Shown: in pieces, positions 16,053 through 22,796 of the stretch
Position numbering within the stretch: the stretch's first letter is position 1
Layout: each line of letters opens with the position of its first letter
NCBI GenBank assembly: GCA_964526635.1
Contig: CAZGLR010000051.1
Coordinates: 1 to 22,796 of the forward strand
Reading direction: 5' to 3'
DNA from: CAZGLR01 sp964526635
Lineage (GTDB): Bacteria; Zixibacteria; MSB-5A5; GN15; JAAZOE01
DNA length: 22,796 bases
Made by a program: the position numbers and the translations under genes
The notes under the pieces: generated by a model
The model's input: the letters and a program-made list of their open reading frames with translations, nothing else
Told to the model about the DNA's origin: nothing
The model's database searches: none

Positions 16053-16359
16053 GTTGTATAAAAGTAATAGTCATCCGCCGGTATTCCTGCCGGTACCCCA
16101 AGTCTTTAGGGCGTGTTGAAAAAGTGTGTTTAATCCATGGTGGAATTGATTAGTAAGAGTTTTCCTCCCCGTACCCCACTCGGCGTCCGAGTGGGTTTTT
16201 CATTACACTTTCGGTCTCTCTACCGCCCCAACGTTCTTGATTTGTGCGGCTGTAACTAAATAAGGGATAAGGGATTTTCGCAAAAAATGCGATTTATAGA
16301 TTTGAACTTGAATGGAGGAATTAGCCATACTTCCAGGGGGGCTTGGAAGGAGTTGGCAG
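16053..16359. other. Non-coding region between the secreted-protein terminator and the dead transposase
   Basis: No credible gene is seen. The stretch holds a duplicated GCCGGTA word (about 16078-16097), the second terminator at 16175-16200, an 8-bp word repeated in inverted orientation beyond the transposase, and a small TCGCA/TGCGA hairpin (about 16277-16291). The last two may belong to the left flank of the degenerate IS. A 108-codon frame at 16287-16613 is out of frame with the transposase homology and is rejected. Confidence 0.55.
16175..16200. terminator. Second terminator-like hairpin
   Basis: CCCACTCGG (16175-16183) pairs perfectly with CCGAGTGGG (16187-16195) around a 3-nt loop, followed by five T. 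No gene lies between it and the previous terminator, so it may be a leftover of a lost or disrupted transcription unit. Confidence 0.75.
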
Positions 16360-16761
16360 ATGCATTCAGGCCAGATTTTATTTTCTCAGCTTATGGACTT
16401 TGTCCCGATTTACGAGTTTCGCAAATGTGTCACGCGTTAAAGCGGCAACTACAAGGTAAAGAGCTTCTCTTGTTGGGATCAGTATCTGTGCATGGCGTTT
16501 GCTCAGCTAACGTACCGGGAAAGCCTGCGAGACATAGAAGCTTGCTTGAGAGCGACACAGGTGAAGCTCTATCATATGGGCATCAGAGGGAAAGTAACAA
16601 AAAAGCGTCTTAACCTTGAGCGAAGCCTGTATCAGATTCTACAGTTTTTAATCGTTATGCTGTTTAAGAAAGTGCCTATAGCACAAACACTTGGCAGTAT
16701 TGACCCGCAAGAAAAGTTGTTCGAAACAGCTAACCAATTGAACCTGTTCAACTAACGTTGG
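16228..16761 (+). mobile_element. Degenerate IS4-family insertion sequence remnant
   Basis: The span is defined by the broken transposase plus an 8-bp inverted word, CCAACGTT at 16228-16235 and AACGTTGG at 16754-16761. The inner six bases are palindromic in themselves, so the match is weak evidence for true terminal repeats. No target-site duplication was found. The boundaries are therefore provisional, while the IS4-family identity rests on the transposase fragment. Confidence 0.4.
16360..16755 (+). pseudogene. IS4-family transposase, nonsense-mutated and internally deleted
   Basis: One frame starts at ATG 16360 after GGAAGGAG (16345-16352). It reads MHSGQILFSQLMDFVPIYEF and continues to a TAA at 16438-16440. 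It then goes on in the same frame with SFSCWDQYLCMAFAQLTYRE and LYHMGIRGKV, the conserved N-terminal (DUF4372-type) part of IS4-family transposases. Directly after GKV the text jumps to TKKRLNLERSLYQILQFL and ends in NQLNLFN, which is the normal C-terminus of the same proteins. The region between, which holds the DDE catalytic core (some 200 or more residues in full-length relatives of roughly 370-390 residues), is missing. Only about 130 codons remain. The protein cannot be active. It could still be mobilised in trans if its ends are intact. Confidence 0.85.
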
Positions 16762-16809
16762 AACAGTAGTGATAATTTATAGAAAAACAAAAATCCTCAA
16801 AAAAGCCCC

Positions 16810-16838
16810 TTGACAAGTCGATATGACAATCACATATT
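16810..16838 (+). promoter_or_regulatory. Promoter of the Rrf2-hemerythrin-norB operon
   Basis: A consensus -35 TTGACA (16810-16815) is separated by exactly 17 nt from a -10-like CATATT (16833-16838, 4 of 6 matches). It lies 25 nt before the start codon. The word TGACAA occurs twice, 13 nt apart, across the -35 and spacer. Confidence 0.65.
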
Positions 16839-16848
16839 AACATGTGAT
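16829..16848. promoter_or_regulatory. Inverted-repeat operator overlapping the -10 box
   Basis: ATCACAT (16829-16835), a 6-nt spacer, then ATGTGAT (16842-16848): a perfect 7+6+7 dyad covering the -10 box. Rrf2 proteins bind as dimers to dyads at their own promoters, so autorepression by the adjacent gene product is the simplest reading. The half-sites have the opposite orientation to a CRP/FNR-type TGTGA-N6-TCACA site. Confidence 0.55.
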
Positions 16849-16862
16849 TAGGGGAGACTGTG

Positions 16863-17276
16863 ATGATATCTAAAACCGGTATACATGCCACCCTGGCCCT
16901 GGTTCATCTGGCCGGGCTGGAAAAAAACGAATATGCCGGCGCCGCCGTGATCGCCGAGGCCGTCGGCGCACCGCGTAATTATCTCGGTAAGTTGTTGCAG
17001 CAGATGGCTGAAAACGGCCTCTTGGTGTCGCAGAAGGGATACGGCGGCGGCTTTCGACTGGCTCTGGATGCCGACCGGATATCATTGTATGATGTCGTCG
17101 AACCGATTGATCATGTCAGCAAATGGCAGGGATGCTTTTTGGGCCGCTCGAGCTGCAATGAAAAGAAACCCTGCGGTGTTCATAAACGATGGTCGAAAAT
17201 CCGTGAAGATTACCTGGCGTTTTTGCGCCAGACCACGATCGCCGAAGTCGCTGACAAGCAGATTTCGGTGACATAG
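16863..17276 (+). CDS. Rrf2-family transcriptional regulator (NsrR/IscR-like, Fe-S type)
   Basis: Starting at ATG 16863 (GGGGAG at 16851-16856, 6 nt upstream) the protein has 137 residues; an adjoining in-frame GTG at 16860 is less likely. The N-terminal winged helix includes AVIAEAVGAPRNYLGKLLQQ (about 29-48) and the wing SQKGYGGGFRLA. The C-terminal part carries Cys91, Cys98 and Cys104 in CFLGRSSCNEKKPCGVHKRW. These are the three ligands that hold an Fe-S cluster in NsrR- and IscR-type members, here with CX6CX5C spacing. NsrR clusters react with nitric oxide and release DNA. The next two genes are a hemerythrin-like protein and an NO reductase, so NO sensing and derepression of this operon is the likely role. 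Direct homology to NsrR rather than another Rrf2 subgroup is not proven. Confidence 0.88.
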   Translation: MISKTGIHATLALVHLAGLEKNEYAGAAVIAEAVGAPRNYLGKLLQQMAENGLLVSQKGYGGGFRLALDADRISLYDVVEPIDHVSKWQGCFLGRSSCNEKKPCGVHKRWSKIREDYLAFLRQTTIAEVADKQISVT

Positions 17277-17332
17277 TTTTTTTTGCCCATTAATCGGATA
17301 ATCGCATGAGAATAGATATAAAGGAGAGAGCA

Positions 17333-17929
17333 ATGAAACCAACCGCTGTCCTTTCAGAAGAGCATCGCGTGATTGAAGTGATGCTGGTTGTTTTGGAAAA
17401 GATGGTCGAAAAAAGCAGATCCGATGGGCGGCTTGATGGTGAAGATGCCCGCAGCGCGATCGACTTTATTCGCATGTTTGCAGATAAATGCCATCATGGC
17501 AAAGAAGAGGATTTACTGTTTGTCCGGATGAACGAGAAAGGCATACCACGCCACGGCGGTCCGGTGGCGGTGATGCTCGATGAGCATGAGCAAGGCCGGA
17601 CGCTGGTGAAGTTGATGTCCGACAATATTACCTCTGCCGCCGCGGGTGATGAAAGCGCGCTGAGGGAATTCGGCGATGCCGCTGGAGTATATGTGGCACT
17701 GCTGCGTACGCATATCCAGAAAGAGGATACGATTCTCTTTCCGCTGGCCGATCGGGTCTTTGATAATCGCGATCAACAGGAACTGGAGAAGTCATTCGAA
17801 ACAGTTGAGCATGATCATATGGGAGCGGGGACGCACAAGACATACCTTCATCTTGCGAAATCGCTGGCGGAGAAATACGGTGTTGAATCGTCGCAGGCCA
17901 ATTTTGGTTTCTGCAGTTGCGGGCATTAA
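17333..17929 (+). CDS. Hemerythrin-domain (HHE) di-iron protein
   Basis: The ATG at 17333 is preferred over one 27 nt upstream because AAGGAG (17321-17326) sits 6 nt before it. The product has 198 residues and is largely helical, with iron-ligand-type residues in hemerythrin order: His11 (EEHRVIE), His54/His55 with Glu58/59 (CHHGKEED), His85 (DEHEQGR), His127 with Glu131 (THIQKED) and His160/Asp161/His162 (VEHDHMG). It ends with a short Cys-rich tail (FCSCGH). Related HHE proteins bind or sense O2 and NO, or repair Fe-S clusters (RIC/YtfE). Sitting between an Rrf2 regulator and an NO reductase, a role in NO binding, delivery or damage repair is likely, but the exact activity is not known. It is cytoplasmic: no signal peptide is seen. 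Confidence 0.87.
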   Translation: MKPTAVLSEEHRVIEVMLVVLEKMVEKSRSDGRLDGEDARSAIDFIRMFADKCHHGKEEDLLFVRMNEKGIPRHGGPVAVMLDEHEQGRTLVKLMSDNITSAAAGDESALREFGDAAGVYVALLRTHIQKEDTILFPLADRVFDNRDQQELEKSFETVEHDHMGAGTHKTYLHLAKSLAEKYGVESSQANFGFCSCGH

Positions 17930-17988
17930 TGTTACCTGACCTTTAATATTTTTGTTCGTAGCAGCTGGCAGACAAGGAGAAGATGGTT

Positions 17989-20250
17989 ATGAAGAAACTC
18001 TGGATAGCGTTTATTCTGGTTGTCGTTCTTTCGTTCACCGTCCTCGGCTGGGGCGGCTTTCAAATATATCAGCAAAAACCGCCAATTCCGGACCGGGTCA
18101 TTACCACCGCGGGGACGGTTGTCGTCGACCGTGGTGAAATCCTGGCCGGACAGCGTATATGGCGCGCGATGGGTGGCATGGAACTCGGTTCGATCTGGGG
18201 TCATGGCAGCTACGTGGCGCCGGACTGGACAGCCGACTGGCTGCATCGTGAATGTGTTTTCATCCTTGATCGCTGGGCGTCCGATGATTACGGGAAGCCA
18301 TATGATGATCTGCATAACGAAGAGAAAGCCGCTCTTCGTGAGCGTCTGAAAGGCATCATGCGGGCCAATACCTATGATCCGCAGACCAATGAAATCACGT
18401 TTGATCCGGTTCGGGCTGAGGCCTTTGAAGCCAATGTCGCGTATTATCAGGATGTGTTTATGAATGGTCACGTGGAAGCGGCTATCCCCGAGGGCACGCT
18501 GACCGATCCCGATAAGATTCGACATCTGGCGTCGTTTTATTTCTGGAGTGCCTGGGCGGCCTCGACCGAACGGCCCGGTAAGAATATTACCTATACCAGT
18601 AACTGGCCGCATGAGCCGCTTATCGATAATGTCCCGACCAGTGATGCCATTATCTGGACCGGGTTCAGTATTATCATGCTTTTGGCCGGTATCGGGCTTT
18701 TGGTCTGGTATCATGCCGCCCAGGAGCATCAACCGATTGCCGACCGGGTTCCGACCGAGGATCCATTGTTGAATTTCGAGGCGACACCCTCGCAGAAAGC
18801 GACAGTCAAGTACTTCTGGGTCGTGGCGGCGTTGTTTCTGGTGCAGATGGCTATGGGGGTTATCACGGCGCATTATGGTGTCGAAGGCGGCGGCTTCTAT
18901 GGCATTCCGATTGATAAGTTTCTGCCATATTCGATAGCCCGCACCTGGCATACCCAGCTTGGTATTTTCTGGATTGCGACCGCATGGCTGGCAGCCGGGT
19001 TGTTTATCGGACCGGCGGTCAGCGGCACAGAGCCGAAGGGCCAGCGTTTTGGCGTCAATTTCCTTTTTTGGGCGCTGGTTGTCGTGGTGGGTGGTTCGAT
19101 GGTTGGCGAATGGCTCAGTGTGATGGGCAAGCTGCCGGGTGACAGCTGGTTCTGGTTTGGTCATCAGGGTTTTGAATATGTCGATCTGGGCCGTTTCTGG
19201 CAAATTGCGCTTCTGATCGGGTTGTTTTTATGGATGTATCTGGTCGGACGATGTGTACTTAAAGCCATCAGGGCAGGCGGTAATCATAAACATCTGCTGA
19301 CGATGTTCCTGATTTCAGTGTTAGCCATCGGAGGCTTTTATCTGGCCGGTCTGATGTGGGGCAAAAACACTCATCTGGCGATTGCCGAATACTGGCGCTG
19401 GTGGGTAGTACATTTGTGGGTCGAGGGTTTCTTTGAAGTCTTTGCCACGGCTGTTATTGCCTTTCTCTTTGCGCGTCTGGCGCTGATTCGCGTGGCCAGT
19501 GCCAATGCCGCCGTGGTTTTTTCGACCACGATCTTTTTGACCGGCGGTATTATCGGGACGTTGCATCATCTCTATTTCTCCGGGACTCCGGTAGCTATTA
19601 TGGCCCTTGGTGCGGTTTTCAGCGCGCTGGAAGTGGTGCCGTTGACTATTATCGGCTTTGAGGCCTGGGATAATATCCGACTGGCCCGTTCCACCGAATG
19701 GGCGCGTAAGTACAAATGGCCAATATATTTCTTTGTGGCGGTGGCTTTCTGGAATATGGTCGGGGCCGGGTTGTTCGGTTTCATGATCAATCCCCCCATC
19801 GCGCTGTATTACATGCAGGGCTTGAACACGACGCCGGTTCACGCACATACGGCGTTGTTTGGGGTCTATGGCATGCTCGGTCTGGGGCTGATGCTGTTTT
19901 GTCTGCGGGTGTTGTATGTACGGCGCCATTGGCGGGACACATGGCTCAAGACATCGTTTTGGACAATCAACGCCGGTCTCACCATGATGGTCGTATTGAG
20001 TCTGTTGCCAATCGGATTCCTGCAGACCTGGGCGTCGGTGGAAACCGGCTACTGGTATGCCCGTTCGGCCGAATTCCTCTATGATCCGGTGGTGACAGTC
20101 TTCAAATGGCTGCGGGCGCCGGGAGATATTGTTTTTGCGGCCGGAATTACGATGATTGTGCTGTTTATTTTTGGTTTGGTCACGGGCCATTCGCTGGTCA
20201 AACAGAGCGCCTCGGAGAAAATTAGAGCCCGCGAACGGAAATCGGGGTAG
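17989..20250 (+). CDS. norB: Quinol-dependent nitric oxide reductase, single-subunit (qNOR)
   Basis: The ATG at 17989 gives a 9-nt spacing from AAGGAG (17974-17979); the ATG six bases earlier has only 3 nt. The protein is about 753 residues, the qNOR size rather than the shorter cytochrome-c-dependent NorB. After a signal-anchor helix there is a periplasmic cytochrome-c-like domain (about 30-215) with no CxxCH heme site, as expected for qNOR, then about 13 membrane helices. Numbered from 17983, His323 (RTWHTQLGIFW) and His622 are the likely low-spin heme b ligands. His477 with Glu481/Glu485 (VVHLWVEGFFE) and His528/His529 (TLHHLYFSGTP) form the FeB site. His620 (PVHAHTALFG) binds heme b3. It reduces 2 NO to N2O with quinol electrons. 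No cytochrome NorC partner is present nearby, which fits. Detoxification is the likely role. Confidence 0.95.
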   Translation: MKKLWIAFILVVVLSFTVLGWGGFQIYQQKPPIPDRVITTAGTVVVDRGEILAGQRIWRAMGGMELGSIWGHGSYVAPDWTADWLHRECVFILDRWASDDYGKPYDDLHNEEKAALRERLKGIMRANTYDPQTNEITFDPVRAEAFEANVAYYQDVFMNGHVEAAIPEGTLTDPDKIRHLASFYFWSAWAASTERPGKNITYTSNWPHEPLIDNVPTSDAIIWTGFSIIMLLAGIGLLVWYHAAQEHQPIADRVPTEDPLLNFEATPSQKATVKYFWVVAALFLVQMAMGVITAHYGVEGGGFYGIPIDKFLPYSIARTWHTQLGIFWIATAWLAAGLFIGPAVSGTEPKGQRFGVNFLFWALVVVVGGSMVGEWLSVMGKLPGDSWFWFGHQGFEYVDLGRFWQIALLIGLFLWMYLVGRCVLKAIRAGGNHKHLLTMFLISVLAIGGFYLAGLMWGKNTHLAIAEYWRWWVVHLWVEGFFEVFATAVIAFLFARLALIRVASANAAVVFSTTIFLTGGIIGTLHHLYFSGTPVAIMALGAVFSALEVVPLTIIGFEAWDNIRLARSTEWARKYKWPIYFFVAVAFWNMVGAGLFGFMINPPIALYYMQGLNTTPVHAHTALFGVYGMLGLGLMLFCLRVLYVRRHWRDTWLKTSFWTINAGLTMMVVLSLLPIGFLQTWASVETGYWYARSAEFLYDPVVTVFKWLRAPGDIVFAAGITMIVLFIFGLVTGHSLVKQSASEKIRARERKSG

Positions 20251-20322
20251 GGTAAATGCGGATGATTCAAAAGTTGCCCGATGTATCATTGATAAATCCG
20301 TGATCGAACAATGCTGATACTT

Positions 20323-20351
20323 AAACAGGGCGGTTTTTCACCGCCCTGTTT
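20323..20351 (+). terminator. Hairpin at the end of the NO operon
   Basis: A perfect 11-bp stem pairs AAACAGGGCGG (20323-20333) with CCGCCCTGTTT (20341-20351) around a T-rich 7-nt loop, 73 nt after the norB stop. The T tract after the stem is short (TTT), so termination may be modest or bidirectional: the AAA at the 5' base reads as a T run on the other strand. Confidence 0.65.
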
Positions 20352-20474
20352 GGCTCTAAAGCTGGCCGGTGATCTTCACGCAATTGAGATTTATGCATTG
20401 CGAAATTCCTGATTCTACTTATCTTATTTGAAATACCGCTCCCTACCCCTTACCGCCGCAACCAAGGAGCTTTT

Positions 20475-22796
20475 ATGCGCAGAATCGCCGTCCTCGCCGC
20501 GTTTATCCTACTCTGTATGATAGCGGCCGTATCGGCTGCCGATCTCTATCGCGTCGATGTTTCAAGTCAATTTCAGGCAGATGTACTCAGTGCTGCGAAT
20601 GTTGATCCTGTTTTGCCTGTTTCCAAAGGCTATCTCGTGCTGGCAGAAACGTTTGAGGGCGAACGTCTGCGCGCGGCCGGATTGCAGATGATACGGCTGG
20701 CCGGCACTATTACCCGCGATGAGATCGCCATAGATTTGAGAAAAGACGATGCCAACCTCGGCAGGTTCGAGGCCTTGTATCAGGAAGATCAACTGCGGTT
20801 GTATCGGGTTACGCCGGCGGTCTGGGCCGAGAAATCCTCGGGCACACTGATCCGGCGGCTTCCCAAACAAGTCGTGCCGATTATATATGATGAATCGGGC
20901 CGTCAGCCATCGATCGCTGCCGCGGCCTCGATCGACCTCGAGGCATTGCTCGCGTCTATCAGCCAGGATTCTTTGTATTCCTATACGCTGGCGCTGCAAT
21001 CCTTCATGGTTCGTCAGGCGGGAACCAGTCAAAACAACCTCGCCCGCGACTGGATTAACGATAAATTCGTCGAATTCGGCTATGATTCGGTCTACAATCA
21101 ATTTTTCACCGAATACTTCAACAGCAAGTGGAACAACTGCTGGAATGTTGTGGCGGTAAAGCCGGGTACGGCGGCCTCGGATGTACATATCGTCATTGGC
21201 GGGCACCGTGATGCTGTCCCCGGCTCTCCGGGCGCGGATGATAATGGTTCGGGTACGGCCGGGACGCTGGAGCTGGCCCGTGTTCTCAAGGATGTTGAAC
21301 TCGATGCCACGGTCATCTTTGTGACGTTCGACGCCGAGGAATGGGGATTGTATGGCGCCGAATATTATGCCGAACAGGCATATTACAATGGCGATGACAT
21401 CTATGTTATGCTCAACATGGATATGATCGCGCATTATGAAAACACCAATCGGGCCAAGGTATACTATGGTACCGGTGATGTCGCGCAGGCGGAGTTGTTC
21501 AAGGTTTTGGCCGATTCACTGGTGGGGATTGATGCCTACATAGCAGGTCAAGCCAACAATTCGGACCATGCACCGTTTTCATGGTATGGTTACGATGCGA
21601 TTTTCCTGCATGAGTATATCTTTTCTACAGTGTACCATTCCCCGCAGGACAGCGCGATCTATATGAACTTCGCCTACATGACCGATATGGTCAAAGCGAT
21701 GCTGGCGATGGCGGTGGTCTCCGATGCCAATGTTATCGCTGATCCGTGGCTTGACTACAGTTATGCCCTGGCCGATGAATTATCGATTTTTGAAGCCGAT
21801 CAGACCACGGCAATATCTGTCTCGGTATTCGGTATTAACGGTGGCTCGCCTGATCCCTCGACCGGTTTGCTGCATTACAGTACCGATGGCGTCACATATT
21901 CCGATATTTCCCTGACCCATATCAGCGGCGATGAATATACCACTACCCTGCCGGCGTTGCCGGTCGGAACCAGGGTGCAGTATTATTTCTCGATGGTCGA
22001 GCAGTCGAGTGGGCAGCGGGTGTATCATTTCAACGAGGGTGAGCCCTATGTTGCTTATGTCCTGGTGGATGATGGCATCACATTCCTCGATGATTTCGAA
22101 ACCGACCAGGGCTGGAGTGTAATCGGTAATGCGACGGCCGGTAATTGGGAGCGCGGTGTGCCGGTTGGCGGCGGGGATCGTGGCGATCCTCCGACTGATT
22201 ATGATGGCTCCGGGCAATGCTACCTGACCGGCAATACCGATGGCGACAGCGATGTTGAAAACGGTTTTACGATCCTCAATTCGCCATTGGTTTCGGTGCC
22301 CTCGGCCAGCATCGCGCGAGTCCATTATGCGCGATGGTTCTACAACAGTGCCTCGGGGACGTCGGCCGGCTCGATGCAGATCGATGTCTCTAAAAACGGT
22401 ACCAGCGGCTGGGCGTCGGTAGAGTCAATATCTGCCGATCATACTGAAGCCGGTGGCGGCTGGTATTTACACGAATTCTGGCTGCAGGATGAACTCACCC
22501 AGCCGACTGGTATGGCGCTGCGTATTGCGGTCAGCGATTTTGCCTCGAATCCGGGAATTGTCGAAGGCGGATTCGATGATGTCTGGGTGCATTTGTATCA
22601 CACCGATCCGCTTGTCATTACCACTGACTCACTGCCGACCTGGACCGCGGGCGTGCCATATACTGAAGAATTGCAGCGGACCGGCGGTATTTACGGCACT
22701 ATGCTCTGGTCGGACAAAAATCTGGATCTCAATGGTTCCGGGATGGCGATCGGTTTGACCGATGGTATCGTCTCAGGTGTTCCCGCTGTCGGTGAC
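20475..22796 (+). CDS. Secreted M28-family metallopeptidase with accessory beta domains (3' truncated by window)
   Basis: ATG 20475 follows AAGGAG (20464-20469) by 5 nt. The frame stays open for 774 codons to the window edge. A signal peptide (about 1-21, ending VSA or AA) and a propeptide-like segment (about 22-165) precede the peptidase (about 170-415). The two-zinc M28 ligands are all present: His244 (GGHRDAV), Asp255 (GADDNGSG), catalytic Glu288 with Glu289 (DAEEWGL), Asp316 (NMDMIAH) and His388 (YHSPQD). These enzymes are amino- or carboxypeptidases. Beyond about 430 come an Ig-like domain, a jelly-roll-like domain starting near FLDDFETDQGW, and the start of a putative-Ig (He_PIG-type) repeat (LPTWTAGVPY ... 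GIVSGVPA, about 720-773). A sorting domain like that at 15132-15956 may lie beyond the edge (inference). Confidence 0.93.
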   Translation, partial: MRRIAVLAAFILLCMIAAVSAADLYRVDVSSQFQADVLSAANVDPVLPVSKGYLVLAETFEGERLRAAGLQMIRLAGTITRDEIAIDLRKDDANLGRFEALYQEDQLRLYRVTPAVWAEKSSGTLIRRLPKQVVPIIYDESGRQPSIAAAASIDLEALLASISQDSLYSYTLALQSFMVRQAGTSQNNLARDWINDKFVEFGYDSVYNQFFTEYFNSKWNNCWNVVAVKPGTAASDVHIVIGGHRDAVPGSPGADDNGSGTAGTLELARVLKDVELDATVIFVTFDAEEWGLYGAEYYAEQAYYNGDDIYVMLNMDMIAHYENTNRAKVYYGTGDVAQAELFKVLADSLVGIDAYIAGQANNSDHAPFSWYGYDAIFLHEYIFSTVYHSPQDSAIYMNFAYMTDMVKAMLAMAVVSDANVIADPWLDYSYALADELSIFEADQTTAISVSVFGINGGSPDPSTGLLHYSTDGVTYSDISLTHISGDEYTTTLPALPVGTRVQYYFSMVEQSSGQRVYHFNEGEPYVAYVLVDDGITFLDDFETDQGWSVIGNATAGNWERGVPVGGGDRGDPPTDYDGSGQCYLTGNTDGDSDVENGFTILNSPLVSVPSASIARVHYARWFYNSASGTSAGSMQIDVSKNGTSGWASVESISADHTEAGGGWYLHEFWLQDELTQPTGMALRIAVSDFASNPGIVEGGFDDVWVHLYHTDPLVITTDSLPTWTAGVPYTEELQRTGGIYGTMLWSDKNLDLNGSGMAIGLTDGIVSGVPAVGD

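Noticed and set aside
16105..16135. GTGTTGAAAAAGTGTG-like word resembling IS end or intergenic repeat sequences
   Set aside because: Only one copy is seen in the window, with no inverted partner or flanking duplication, so it cannot be supported as an IS end.
16287..16613. 108-codon + strand frame in the IS remnant
   Set aside because: The transposase homology lies in a different frame (16360-16755). This frame has no homologous text and its start lacks a convincing ribosome-binding site.
17932..19203. 423-codon open frame on the - strand opposite norB
   Set aside because: It is antisense to a clearly conserved qNOR with all metal ligands. Its translation is Pro/Arg/His-rich, without domain signals, typical of a shadow frame in GC-moderate DNA.
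19321..20289. 322-codon open frame on the - strand opposite the end of norB
   Set aside because: Same reasoning: low-complexity His/Gln/Arg-rich shadow with no ribosome-binding site or family motif.
20562..21434. 290-codon open frame on the - strand opposite the M28 peptidase
   Set aside because: The + strand frame shows a signal peptide and every M28 ligand; the antisense frame has no recognisable feature.
1..22796. CRISPR arrays, tRNA or rRNA genes, and phage or toxin-antitoxin modules
   Set aside because: I saw no regularly spaced repeats, cloverleaf sequence, rRNA core sequence or recognisable defence/toxin genes in reading both strands.

Overview
The window looks like a chromosomal segment from a Gram-negative (diderm), uncultured-type bacterium of moderate GC content. 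A secreted protein at 15132-15956 ends in a FlgD-like/type IX-style C-terminal sorting domain (SPNPFNP at its start, SGIYFYR near its end). That feature, together with lipopolysaccharide-type glycosyltransferases, suggests the FCB assemblage (Zixibacteria, KSB1, Latescibacteria, Marinimicrobia and similar). This placement is inference: no rRNA or marker phylogeny is available here.

Region 1 (1-10375, + strand) is a run of ten tightly packed co-directional genes. They are the C-terminal half of an ABC exporter, three glycosyltransferases (GT9, GT2 and GT4), a long bifunctional Rel/SpoT (p)ppGpp enzyme, a membrane-anchored TPR protein, an SO_0444/YraQ-type permease, a ComF-family phosphoribosyltransferase, a XerD-like tyrosine recombinase and a GGDDF-type diguanylate cyclase homologue. 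Gaps are 0-42 nt and several junctions overlap (ATGA, ATGA, a 38-bp overlap, TGATG). I see no terminator inside the run, so it may be one transcript. The first four genes form an envelope (lipid A/core or other glycolipid) assembly and export set.

Region 2 (10372-14512, - strand) is a two-gene unit. An OPT-family oligopeptide transporter is followed, one base after its stop, by a GT39-like membrane glycosyltransferase fused to about seven TPR repeats. It converges on region 1 with overlapping stop codons.

Region 3 (14513-16202) begins with a 619-nt non-coding divergent region. This holds a 14-bp perfect palindrome and, on the + strand, a riboswitch-like leader: a 5' hairpin, a three-way junction and a possible pseudoknot. 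The leader precedes a secreted protein with a cohesin-like domain and a sorting domain. Two strong terminator hairpins follow.

Region 4 (16228-16761) is a dead IS4-family insertion. Its transposase has an in-frame stop and has lost the whole catalytic core.

Region 5 (16810-20351) is a self-contained nitric oxide response operon: a promoter with an overlapping inverted-repeat operator, an Rrf2-family Fe-S regulator, a hemerythrin-like di-iron protein, a quinol-dependent NO reductase (NorB/NorZ), and a hairpin at the end. Region 6 (20475 to the window end) is a secreted M28-family metallopeptidase with accessory domains, cut off by the window edge.

Most genes belong to known families. The least explained element is the structured leader at 14874-15010. 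Other points worth checking are the chimeric RFDD motif in Rel, the GT39-TPR fusion, the pseudo-receiver/GGDDF protein and the candidate Rrf2 operator.
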